NCBI GenBank assembly: GCA_021784715.1
Contig: JAJYHP010000131.1
Location: 1 to 12,069, forward strand
DNA from: a bacterium
Lineage (GTDB): Bacteria; Eremiobacterota; Eremiobacteria; Baltobacterales; Baltobacteraceae
Length of the DNA: 12,069 bases
Reading direction: 5' to 3'
This document shows, piece after piece, positions 1-6,472 of this stretch; the stretch's first letter is position 1, and the number at the start of each line of letters is the position of its first letter. The notes under the pieces were generated by a model. The model was given only the letters and a program-made list of their open reading frames with translations, did not search any database and was not told the DNA's origin. The translations under genes and the position numbers were made by a program.

Positions 1-1034
1 CCGACCGAATCGGTTTCCGCCGCGCGCTCTCGGCTGCATACTTTATTTTAACCTGCGCCTATTTTATGGTCGGTTCGATCGGCGCACCGTGGCTCGCACC
101 CGTCCGCGCCGTCGTGCCGCTCGGCCTGTTAGCAGGCGTGATCCTCTTCTTGCCGGCGCTCGGCGTCGCGCTGGTAAAACCGTCGGTCGTCGGCACCACT
201 GCACGCTCTTCAAAAGAGAGCGTTCGTTCGATCGGGTATGCGATCTATTACACGATGGTCAACATCGGTAGTACGCTCGGGCCGTTTCTGGCGGGTTGGC
301 TGCATTCACGACTTCCGCCCCAAGATGTTTTTTTGATCGCGGCAGCCAGCGTCTTTCTGATGTTCTTTATGGTGCTGACATTCTTTCGCGAACCTCAGAC
401 CCGCGAACGTGAAGCATCGAACTCTTTGGCAAAGACCACGCGCGATTTCCTAACGGTCTTCAGCAACTGGCGATTCGTGCTCTTCCTCGCGATCTTCTCG
501 GGTTACTGGATCGTTTATTGGCAGCAGTATCTCATTCTTCCGATCTACATTCACGACTACGTCGACCCGAATGCCAACACCGCGATGATCCTCATCACCG
601 ATCCGCTCATCGTCATCACGCTCACCGTTGCGATGAACGCGCTCACGCGACGCATACCTTCGTTCCGCGCGCTTACGCTTGGAACGCTCGTCACGTCGGT
701 CGGCTGGCTGCTCATCGCAACGAAGGCAACCGTGCTGATGGCAATCCTGAGCCTGGTCGTGCTCGCGCTGGGAGAAATCATCCAGTCGCCGCGCTACTAT
801 GAATACATCTCGCGCCTTGCACCCCCGGGGCAACAGGGCACCTACATGGGTTTTGCATTTCTCCCGATCGGCATCGGTTCGATCGTCGGCGGCTGGTTCG
901 GCGGCACCCTGCTTCAGCATTTTGGTACTGCCGGGCAGCACCCGGCAACGATTTGGTGGATCGTTACCGGTGCCGGCGTCGTCACCGCGCTGCTGCTGTG
1001 GGTCTACGATACGGCTCTGAAACCCGCGACGTAA
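1..1034 (+). CDS. MFS transporter, C-terminal part (5' end outside window)
   Basis: Inner-membrane secondary transporter of the major facilitator superfamily. The frame is open from the first complete codon (position 3) to the TAA at 1032-1034, giving 343 residues. The ATG at 66 is internal. The first residues read DRIGFRRAL, the cytoplasmic MFS motif A (GxxxDRxGRR-like) that lies between membrane segments 2 and 3. Ten hydrophobic segments follow, which fits a 12-segment protein that has lost its first two to the window edge. The stretch KPSVVGTTARSS, followed by a YAIYYTMVNIGSTLGP helix, resembles the segment 4 to 5 region of proton-dependent oligopeptide (POT)-like and related MFS members. 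The substrate cannot be named from sequence: peptide, drug or metabolite are all possible. It is on the opposite strand from most of the window and shows no link to the hydrogenase or glycosidase genes. The family call is firm; the subfamily is tentative. Confidence 0.88.
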   Translation, partial: DRIGFRRALSAAYFILTCAYFMVGSIGAPWLAPVRAVVPLGLLAGVILFLPALGVALVKPSVVGTTARSSKESVRSIGYAIYYTMVNIGSTLGPFLAGWLHSRLPPQDVFLIAAASVFLMFFMVLTFFREPQTREREASNSLAKTTRDFLTVFSNWRFVLFLAIFSGYWIVYWQQYLILPIYIHDYVDPNANTAMILITDPLIVITLTVAMNALTRRIPSFRALTLGTLVTSVGWLLIATKATVLMAILSLVVLALGEIIQSPRYYEYISRLAPPGQQGTYMGFAFLPIGIGSIVGGWFGGTLLQHFGTAGQHPATIWWIVTGAGVVTALLLWVYDTALKPAT

Positions 1035-1059
1035 CGCGCGCGGGAGCGGGAGCAGCGCC

Positions 1060-1088
1060 TCGATACGCTGCCTTCGGCAGCTACTCGG
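1060..1088. repeat. REP-like imperfect palindrome (hairpin)
   Basis: The core is a perfect 6-bp stem, GCTGCC (1067-1072) against GGCAGC (1076-1081), with a TTC loop. Allowing one bulged C on each side (1066 and 1084), pairing continues outwards: 1064-1065 with 1082-1083, then 1060-1063 with 1085-1088, the last pair being G-T. That gives about 12 pairs in an intergenic position just after a stop codon, which is typical of REP-type dispersed palindromes. Membership in a repeat family is an inference, since only one full copy is in this window. Confidence 0.45.
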
Positions 1089-1113
1089 CGTGACAGATCA
1101 GCTACTCGGCGTG
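1078..1113 (+). repeat. 15-bp direct repeat, two copies at 21-base spacing
   Basis: CAGCTACTCGGCGTG occurs exactly at 1078-1092 and again at 1099-1113; the flanking bases differ (G and A around the first copy, T and G around the second). The first copy covers the right arm of the hairpin at 1060-1088, so the second looks like a partial duplicate of that arm. A degraded tandem array of the REP-like unit is the simplest reading. An operator is a weaker alternative because the repeat is not itself palindromic. Confidence 0.6.
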
Positions 1114-1157
1114 GTGGATAGGCCGTGTGCAGCGGTTGCCCGAAAGGCCTACCCATC

Positions 1158-1580
1158 ATGCAACGATCCGCCCCGAAAAATCTCCACTGGCCCGGGCTGC
1201 TCGCCGCGCTTCGCCTCTGTGAAGGCGTGAAGGTCTTTCTGCGCATCGGAACGACGAGCGAGCCGGCCGGAGAGATTCGCACGCGCGCCGCGGCTCGCGG
1301 CACCGAATTCTGCCTCTTTGAGGGGGAGGAGCCGGTTTCGCGGGCTGCACTGATCGAGCGACTCGAACATCTGGCGGCGCATCCCGACCGGCGCTTCGCT
1401 GCAGCCGCACGCATTCACGTAAACGGCAGCTTCGAACTCGTCGAACGCGCGATCGACGATTCTATCGCCGGCGCACTCTGCACGGTCGTCGTCGCGCGCA
1501 GCGCCGGCGGACGCTTCGAGCCCCTACGTGGAAAAGCTCCACATACCACCGGGCGCAGCAAACGCATTAAAACCGGATAG
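1158..1580 (+). CDS. Unrecognised small protein, 140 aa
   Basis: I do not recognise the family. The reading frame uses mainly G/C-ending codons like its neighbours, and it fills the space between the spacer and the convergent GH114 gene, so it is probably real. The ATG at 1158 is preferred because AAAGG lies at 1143-1147, 10 bases upstream; a GTG at 1125 in the same frame would add 11 residues (total 151) but has a poor ribosome site. There is no signal peptide or membrane segment. The product is Arg- and Ala-rich. A central stretch, EPVSRAALIERLEHLAAHPD, looks alpha-helical, followed by an apparent beta segment (ARIHVNGSFELV). The last 25 residues or so are basic and likely disordered (RGKAPHTTGRSKRIKTG). 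It probably acts in the cytoplasm; nucleic-acid binding by the basic tail is speculation. It may be read through from the MFS gene, 123 bases upstream. Confidence 0.6.
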   Translation: MQRSAPKNLHWPGLLAALRLCEGVKVFLRIGTTSEPAGEIRTRAAARGTEFCLFEGEEPVSRAALIERLEHLAAHPDRRFAAAARIHVNGSFELVERAIDDSIAGALCTVVVARSAGGRFEPLRGKAPHTTGRSKRIKTG

Positions 1581-1583
1581 GGA

Positions 1584-2435
1584 CTACGGCGGGCAGGTAA
1601 CGATCCACGCATCGAGCGCCGGATGTTTAAGAATCGTCGTGTCGCCGAGCGCCGCCGCTGCGGGGCAATAGGTCGAAGTAAATTGCGTCGCCGTCGTAAC
1701 GTCGTCGTATTCGACGTCGACGATGAATTTATGTTGCGCTCGTAACGGCGCATCGGCAGCGCACCACCCCTGCGCCCAACAGCTTTCGTTAATCGCGAAA
1801 TCGACGGTCGACGCGATCGTCGGCAACATCTCCGGTGCGTTCTTCAGCCCGACCGCGAGCCCGTCGGCGTGCGCGAAAGCGGCTAAGTCGGTGAGATAGT
1901 TCTCGTCATCTTGAAGCGTGAGCGGAAACCCGGTCGTATTGGAATATCCATCGACGTTGTCGAACTCGACGCCATCAAACCCCTTCGTTCGACAGGTCGC
2001 GATTCGTGCATCCATGATCGGCGCGAGGATATCGATGCGGCGAATGTCGAGCCAGCGTTCGTTCGGGTAACCTGCGTAGGTGTCGCCAAGCACGACCGCC
2101 GGAAAGCTCGACGCATCGGAGCGCCAGTTTTCGTAACTCCCCGCGTCGACGTAGCAGACGGCGCGCCCTCCGGCAGCATGCAACGAAGCGACATCGCTTG
2201 CCGTGGTCGCTTCCCAATCGATATCCTCGATCGCCGCTCCCGGTGACGGAAGCCCGGCCTGACTGAGATCGTACTGAAAGCTCGATCCCGGAGCGGGGGC
2301 CCACCACGTCGCGCTCGGGCTGGGCGTCGGGGCGAGCACGCCCGATCCGGCGGGCCTACCTCCCACGCCGCATGCAGCCAGCAGCGCGATGGTCGCGACG
2401 AAGAAGATCGTGCGAAGTCTGTTGAAGAGCATCAT
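1584..2435 (-). CDS. GH114-type endo-alpha-1,4-polygalactosaminidase-like lipoprotein
   Basis: Predicted glycoside hydrolase of family GH114 (TM1410-like TIM barrel); known members cleave alpha-1,4-linked polygalactosamine-type polymers. With the ATG at 2435 the product is 283 residues. A basic start and hydrophobic stretch end in the lipobox LAAC with Cys22, so it should be a lipid-anchored envelope protein. A short Pro/Ser/Thr linker (about 35-45) leads to the barrel. Family hallmarks are CYVDAGSYENW (about 94-104), PNERWLDIR (about 124-132), GFDGVEFDNVDGY (about 152-164) and GLKNAPEM (about 196-203); the acidic residues in the first and third are the likely catalytic ones. A TTG at 2450 in frame is possible but would place charged residues before the signal. 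The start is only 4 bases after the stop of the propeller gene, so translation is probably coupled. No recognisable catalytic residue is missing. Substrate is inferred from the family only. Confidence 0.88.
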   Translation of the reverse strand: MMLFNRLRTIFFVATIALLAACGVGGRPAGSGVLAPTPSPSATWWAPAPGSSFQYDLSQAGLPSPGAAIEDIDWEATTASDVASLHAAGGRAVCYVDAGSYENWRSDASSFPAVVLGDTYAGYPNERWLDIRRIDILAPIMDARIATCRTKGFDGVEFDNVDGYSNTTGFPLTLQDDENYLTDLAAFAHADGLAVGLKNAPEMLPTIASTVDFAINESCWAQGWCAADAPLRAQHKFIVDVEYDDVTTATQFTSTYCPAAAALGDTTILKHPALDAWIVTCPP

Positions 2436-2439
2436 CTCA

Positions 2440-5400
2440 TCACGGAGCAACCGCGTGCAGCCCGCGAATGCTCGGTAGACGAGCGGCTTTCAGTCGATTC
2501 TCCAACGGCTGCATGATGTCGCTTTCCAGTGCGGCGTAGCGTTTCATCGCCGCGCGATAGCGAACCATAAACGATCGGTCGAATGCGAGATCGGCGGCGG
2601 TCGGTGGGTGAAGCGAGAAACTCAGCCCGGCCGGAAGATCCTCTCGTAACGAGCCCGCGCGTAAAGCAAAGTCTTCACCGTTGCGATAGTTCGCCGTAAA
2701 GGCGGCGAAGACGGAATTCCGCTTTTCGATCGCGCTTGATATTGCCGCACGAAGGGTTGCATCTTGCGTTGCAGCCTGGGCCTTCGCAAGCGAGGCGGCC
2801 ATCGCGTCGAGATTATTGAGAACGGTATCGATCGCCGAGGTGACATGCACGTACCGACGATTGAACCGATACGCGCGTTCGTAATCGGCTTGCCGCCACG
2901 GCGAACGCGGATCGGATTTCAGCAGCAGCGTCGTCGTTTCGGTGCGTCCGTCGGCGGTGAGCCGGAGCGTATACCTGCCAGGAGGGACCGGCGGCCCCGA
3001 CTGAACGCGAAATGCAGGCGCTGCGCCCTTCCACTGAACGGCCGGAGTCGCGCTGAGATTCCAGACGTAGCGATTGATGCCGGGGAGGTTCGAGATGCGC
3101 GTCACGATTTTTTTGTCGACGGTGTGGGTTCCGGCAATCTTGCGCACGAGATTTCCTGCCGCATCGTAGATTTGCAACATCGGTGGAGTTTTCGAAACGC
3201 GATGTTGATAGAAAGATATCATCGCTCCGTTCGGAGGATTTTTGCCGGAGAATCTTCCGTAAAGTCCCTCTTGATTCGAGTGCATGACCCACCGATAGGT
3301 CGTACGCGGATGGAAGAGCATAAACCCGGCACGCTGCGCGGCAGCGAGACGTTCCAGCGGCGTCAGATCGTCGAGGACCCAAATGCCGCGTCCGTGCGTC
3401 GCCACGACCAGATCGCGCTCGCGCGGGGCGATTCGCAGGTCGCGAACGCTCGCGACCGGGATGTTGTTCCGCAAGCTCGTCCAGTTTCGTCCGTTGTTGA
3501 AGCTCACATAGAGCCCACGCTCGGTTCCAAGATAGATGACGTGCGGGTTGACCGGGTCGGGACGGATGGTTCTCACGAACTCGGTTGGCGGAATTCCGAC
3601 GACGATCTTGCGCCAATTTTTACCGAAATCGTCGGTGACGAACGCATACGGAGCATCGTCGCCGGAGCGATGTCGATCGACGACGGCATAAGCGGTTCCG
3701 GCTGCAAACGGCGACGGCGCGACCGTCTCGACGCGGCCGAATGGGGCGAGTCCCGGCGGCGTGACGTTCTTCCAGGTTTTTCCGCCGTCTCGCGTGAGCT
3801 GCACGAGCCCGTCATCGGTACCGACCCAGATCTCCCCCTTCGCTATCGGCGGGCCTTCGATATCGAGAATCGTATCGGAGTATTCGGTACCGAACACATC
3901 CTTGGTGATCGGGCCGCCCGATGGAGCCTGATGCGATTTTACGTTCAGCGTGAGGTCGGGGCTGATCGGCACCCAATGCTCGCCGCGGTCCGTACTCTGG
4001 AAGACGACATTCCCACCATACCAGAGCATGTGCGGATTCCACGGTGCGAAAGCGATCGGCGAGTCCCAATTAAAGCGATATTTCGCCAGCCGCAAATCGA
4101 AGCGCGCCGCCGACGTTGCGTTATATGGCCCCACGTAACGGAAATCTTCGTCGTTCCAATCGTAACGCAGTAAATAGCCGTCTTCAGAATCGGCAAACAC
4201 GTACCGCGAATCCGCCGGGTCGGGAACCGCCCACATGCCGTCGCCGCCAACGGTCACGCGCCAGTCGCGACCGGTAATACCGTCGTACGAGCGCGAGTTC
4301 GACGGCCCACAGAACGCTTCGTTATCTTGTAATGCCGCACAGATCATGAACGGTCGGGCTGTCGATATCCCGACGTGATACACCTGTTCGATCGGCAGAT
4401 TCCGCGTAAATGAAAAGTGCTTCCCGCGGTCGAGGGTCAGCGCGAAGCCTCCGTCGTCGCCGATTATAAAGCGCTTCCCATCCTGCGGATCGATCCATAT
4501 GGCGTGAGCATCGGCGTGTACGCCGCGGCCGAAGCGTTTGAAGCTCTTTCCGCCGTCGGTACTCACGGCGAGATTCATCGAGAGCGTATAGACGCGATTT
4601 TCGTTTTTCGGATCGACGGCCAAATGCGTGAAATAGAATGGACGTTGATCGATAAGCGTTCCGGAAAAGAGTTTCGTCCAATGCAGACCGGCATCGTCGG
4701 ATCTCCAGAGAACCCCTTCGCGCGATTGGATCAGCGCATAGATACGGTTCGGATTGCTCGGCGCGATTGCCAAGCCGATACGCCCGGTAAGCCCGGTTGG
4801 AAATCCATTGCCCTCGATCCGTTTCCAGCTTCTCCCGCCGTCGATCGACTTGTAGAGGCCGCCATGAATGCCGCCGCTTGAGAACGTCCAGGGTTTGCGA
4901 CGGAACTCCCACATCCCGGCATAGAGAATTCGAGGATCGTTCGGATCCATCGCCAGGTCGCTCGCACCGCTATCCGGCGCGAGATAGAGCGTCTTCTTCC
5001 ACGTCTTGCCGCCGTCGAACGTGACGTAGACGCCGCGGTGCACGCTGTTGCGATAGACGTCCCCGAGCACCGCGACCACGACGTGATTGCTATTGCTCGG
5101 GTCGACGGCGATCGCCGCGATATGTCCGCTACGTCGCAGACCGACATTTTTCCAGCTCTTCCCGCCATCGACGCTCTTATAGAGGCCGTCACCGCGAATC
5201 ACATCGTTGCGAGGATTGCTCTCGCCGGTACCGACCCAAACGGTCTTGGCGTTGCGCGGGTCGATGGCGATCGCACCGATGGAAGCGACCGGTTCGTCGG
5301 CAAAAACGTCGCGCCAGGTCGCCCCACCGTTCACGCTCTTCCAAACGCCGCCGCCGGCGGTGCCGATATAGTAGAGGTTCGGATGCCGCGCACTCCCGGC

Positions 5401-5541
5401 GACCGCGGGCACGCGCCCCCCGGCGATCGCCGGCCCGATCGATCGAAAGTGCATCGCCGCGTACGGAAGCGGCGCCGAGCGCGCGATTCCCGGGGAGCAA
5501 AGTGCGACGAGCGCACCGAGAAGCGGCATGATTCGTTTCAC
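2440..5541 (-). CDS. Secreted sortilin/VPS10-like BNR (Asp-box) beta-propeller protein, 1033 aa
   Basis: Large exported protein of the bacterial sortilin-like/'glycosyl hydrolase BNR repeat' type, similar in fold to GH74 and sialidase propellers. The GTG at 5541 is chosen because GGAGG (5549-5553) lies 7 bases upstream and a signal peptide (MKRIMPLLGALVAL, cleavage near residues 22-24) begins there; the frame extends to 5649 only by running into the GH18 gene. Eleven Asp-box-like motifs (S/T-x-D/N-x-G-x-x-W/F) start near residues 69, 123, 174, 232, 281, 327, 369, 516, 583, 636 and 680, for example SVDGGKSW and TFDGGKTW. They imply one or two seven-bladed propellers over about residues 30-725. 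A beta-rich, Ig-like part follows (about 765-875, PPGRYTLRLTADG), then a helical C-terminus (about 885-1020). Enzyme activity is not shown by the motifs: Asp boxes are structural. Its place between GH18 and GH114 genes suggests polysaccharide binding or cleavage outside the cytoplasm, but proteins of this family are widely misnamed and it could be a binding or scaffold protein. Confidence 0.9.
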   Translation of the reverse strand: MKRIMPLLGALVALCSPGIARSAPLPYAAMHFRSIGPAIAGGRVPAVAGSARHPNLYYIGTAGGGVWKSVNGGATWRDVFADEPVASIGAIAIDPRNAKTVWVGTGESNPRNDVIRGDGLYKSVDGGKSWKNVGLRRSGHIAAIAVDPSNSNHVVVAVLGDVYRNSVHRGVYVTFDGGKTWKKTLYLAPDSGASDLAMDPNDPRILYAGMWEFRRKPWTFSSGGIHGGLYKSIDGGRSWKRIEGNGFPTGLTGRIGLAIAPSNPNRIYALIQSREGVLWRSDDAGLHWTKLFSGTLIDQRPFYFTHLAVDPKNENRVYTLSMNLAVSTDGGKSFKRFGRGVHADAHAIWIDPQDGKRFIIGDDGGFALTLDRGKHFSFTRNLPIEQVYHVGISTARPFMICAALQDNEAFCGPSNSRSYDGITGRDWRVTVGGDGMWAVPDPADSRYVFADSEDGYLLRYDWNDEDFRYVGPYNATSAARFDLRLAKYRFNWDSPIAFAPWNPHMLWYGGNVVFQSTDRGEHWVPISPDLTLNVKSHQAPSGGPITKDVFGTEYSDTILDIEGPPIAKGEIWVGTDDGLVQLTRDGGKTWKNVTPPGLAPFGRVETVAPSPFAAGTAYAVVDRHRSGDDAPYAFVTDDFGKNWRKIVVGIPPTEFVRTIRPDPVNPHVIYLGTERGLYVSFNNGRNWTSLRNNIPVASVRDLRIAPRERDLVVATHGRGIWVLDDLTPLERLAAAQRAGFMLFHPRTTYRWVMHSNQEGLYGRFSGKNPPNGAMISFYQHRVSKTPPMLQIYDAAGNLVRKIAGTHTVDKKIVTRISNLPGINRYVWNLSATPAVQWKGAAPAFRVQSGPPVPPGRYTLRLTADGRTETTTLLLKSDPRSPWRQADYERAYRFNRRYVHVTSAIDTVLNNLDAMAASLAKAQAATQDATLRAAISSAIEKRNSVFAAFTANYRNGEDFALRAGSLREDLPAGLSFSLHPPTAADLAFDRSFMVRYRAAMKRYAALESDIMQPLENRLKAARLPSIRGLHAVAP

Positions 5542-5548
5542 GGCAGAT

Positions 5549-5553
5549 CCTCC
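5549..5553 (-). promoter_or_regulatory. Ribosome binding site that fixes the propeller-gene start
   Basis: GGAGG on the minus strand, 7 bases before the GTG at 5541. It is the strongest Shine-Dalgarno sequence seen in the window and decides the start: the longer frame upstream has no signal peptide and would overlap the preceding gene by 70 bases. Confidence 0.8.
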
Positions 5554-5579
5554 AACCGGAGGGATTATGGAACGGCGAG

Positions 5580-6470
5580 CTATTTCCCGGTTGACAACCC
5601 GTTGAGGATCGCTTGATTCTGCGCGGCGCTCGCGTCGTTCACGGTCCATACCATCATCCCGCCGTAGCCGTTATTTTTGACCCATGCCGCAAGCGCCTCG
5701 AGCGTCGCATTCGGAGCGAGGGGAACATCACCGTCGATATCGCTACCTAACATCAGACGAGTCGCCGGGAAGAGCAGCGAGTAGGCCGCGAGATCGCTCT
5801 GCGCCGCGGTGTAATCGTAACTCATAACGTTCACCCATGAGAGCGCTCCCGCGACGCCGGGCGCGGCAAGGACGGTGCCGTCGCCGAAGTTCGTCGGCGT
5901 ATCGAACGCAGCGAGGGTGACGAGCGCGTTGGGCAGAGCGTTTGCATCGAACGCTGCACGCGTTGCCGGAAGCAGCGTCGTCAACGTCGCGACGCGCTGC
6001 GATGTCGTTCCTGACTCGTCGTCGAAATCGACGCCGTCGAAACCGTACTGCCGAACGACCGCAACGAGATTCGTTTCAAAATCTTTCGTATCGCCGTCGA
6101 AGTTAAAGGCCGTAGCCGGGCTCCCGCCGCCTAACGAGAGCAGCACCGCTATACCGCGTTGATGGAGCGCGGCGACCGCCGCTGCGGTGAGATAGCCCGG
6201 CGAGTTGCCGTCCGGAACGACGCTATGCCCGGAAACAAAATCGAAGGCATAAATCAGCGTCGTCACCCCTTGCGGAACCGCGCTCCACGGGGTCTGCTCC
6301 CAATCATCCCAATAGCCGACGTACTGCGGGGCCGAGGCGGGCGACGTAACCGGCGAAGGTGCGGCGCTCGGGAGCGCGTTCGCGGCGTTCCCGCCGCCGC
6401 CGCAACCGGCAACGAGCATCGCTGCGGCGAGCGCGGCGGCGATTCGAGCGTTGGGTCTCTTCGCAATCAT
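5580..6470 (-). CDS. GH18 chitinase-like lipoprotein
   Basis: Predicted glycoside hydrolase family 18 enzyme, 296 residues. GH18 members cleave beta-1,4 bonds in chitin and related N-acetylglucosamine polymers by substrate-assisted catalysis. The N-terminus is basic then hydrophobic and ends in the lipobox LVAGC (Cys23), followed by GGGG and a Pro/Ala/Ser linker to about residue 48, so it is probably tethered to the membrane. The TIM barrel begins at QYVGYWDDW (about 49-57). SLGGG (112-116) matches the SxGG motif, and DGVDFDDE (145-152) is a complete DxxDxDxE catalytic motif with Glu152 as the acid. MSYDY (216-220) is the usual M-x-Y-D substrate-contact motif, and GGMMVWTVNDA (270-280) supplies the conserved Trp near the end of the barrel. 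The ATG is 2 bases after the SNF2 stop with no clear ribosome site, which suggests coupling to it. Chitin, PNAG-like or peptidoglycan substrates cannot be separated from sequence. Confidence 0.92.
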   Translation of the reverse strand: MIAKRPNARIAAALAAAMLVAGCGGGGNAANALPSAAPSPVTSPASAPQYVGYWDDWEQTPWSAVPQGVTTLIYAFDFVSGHSVVPDGNSPGYLTAAAVAALHQRGIAVLLSLGGGSPATAFNFDGDTKDFETNLVAVVRQYGFDGVDFDDESGTTSQRVATLTTLLPATRAAFDANALPNALVTLAAFDTPTNFGDGTVLAAPGVAGALSWVNVMSYDYTAAQSDLAAYSLLFPATRLMLGSDIDGDVPLAPNATLEALAAWVKNNGYGGMMVWTVNDASAAQNQAILNGLSTGK

Positions 6471-6472
6471 CG

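Larger units (their letters stand above)
1035..1157. other. Spacer between MFS gene and small unknown gene
   Basis: This 123-base stretch is the longest non-coding gap in the window. It holds an imperfect hairpin (1060-1088) and a 15-base direct repeat overlapping its right arm. I see no T-run after the hairpin, so an intrinsic terminator for the MFS gene is not supported. No convincing -35/-10 pair stands out. If the next gene starts at the GTG at 1125 rather than the ATG at 1158, the spacer is 90 bases. Confidence 0.6.

Noticed and set aside
1067..1081. Hairpin considered as an intrinsic terminator of the MFS gene
   Set aside because: No T-run follows it; it is better explained as the core of a REP-like palindrome.
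1528..1542. Hairpin GTGGA/TCCAC considered as a terminator for the convergent genes
   Set aside because: Only 5 pairs, inside the coding region, and no T-run follows on either strand.
2764..4173. A 469-codon open frame on the plus strand, opposite the propeller gene
   Set aside because: It mirrors the codon pattern of the Asp-box repeats on the other strand and encodes a low-complexity Arg-rich product; treated as a shadow.
5542..5649. N-terminal extension of the propeller protein
   Set aside because: The extension is Arg-rich, overlaps the GH18 gene and lacks a signal peptide, whereas the GTG at 5541 has both a strong ribosome site and a signal peptide.
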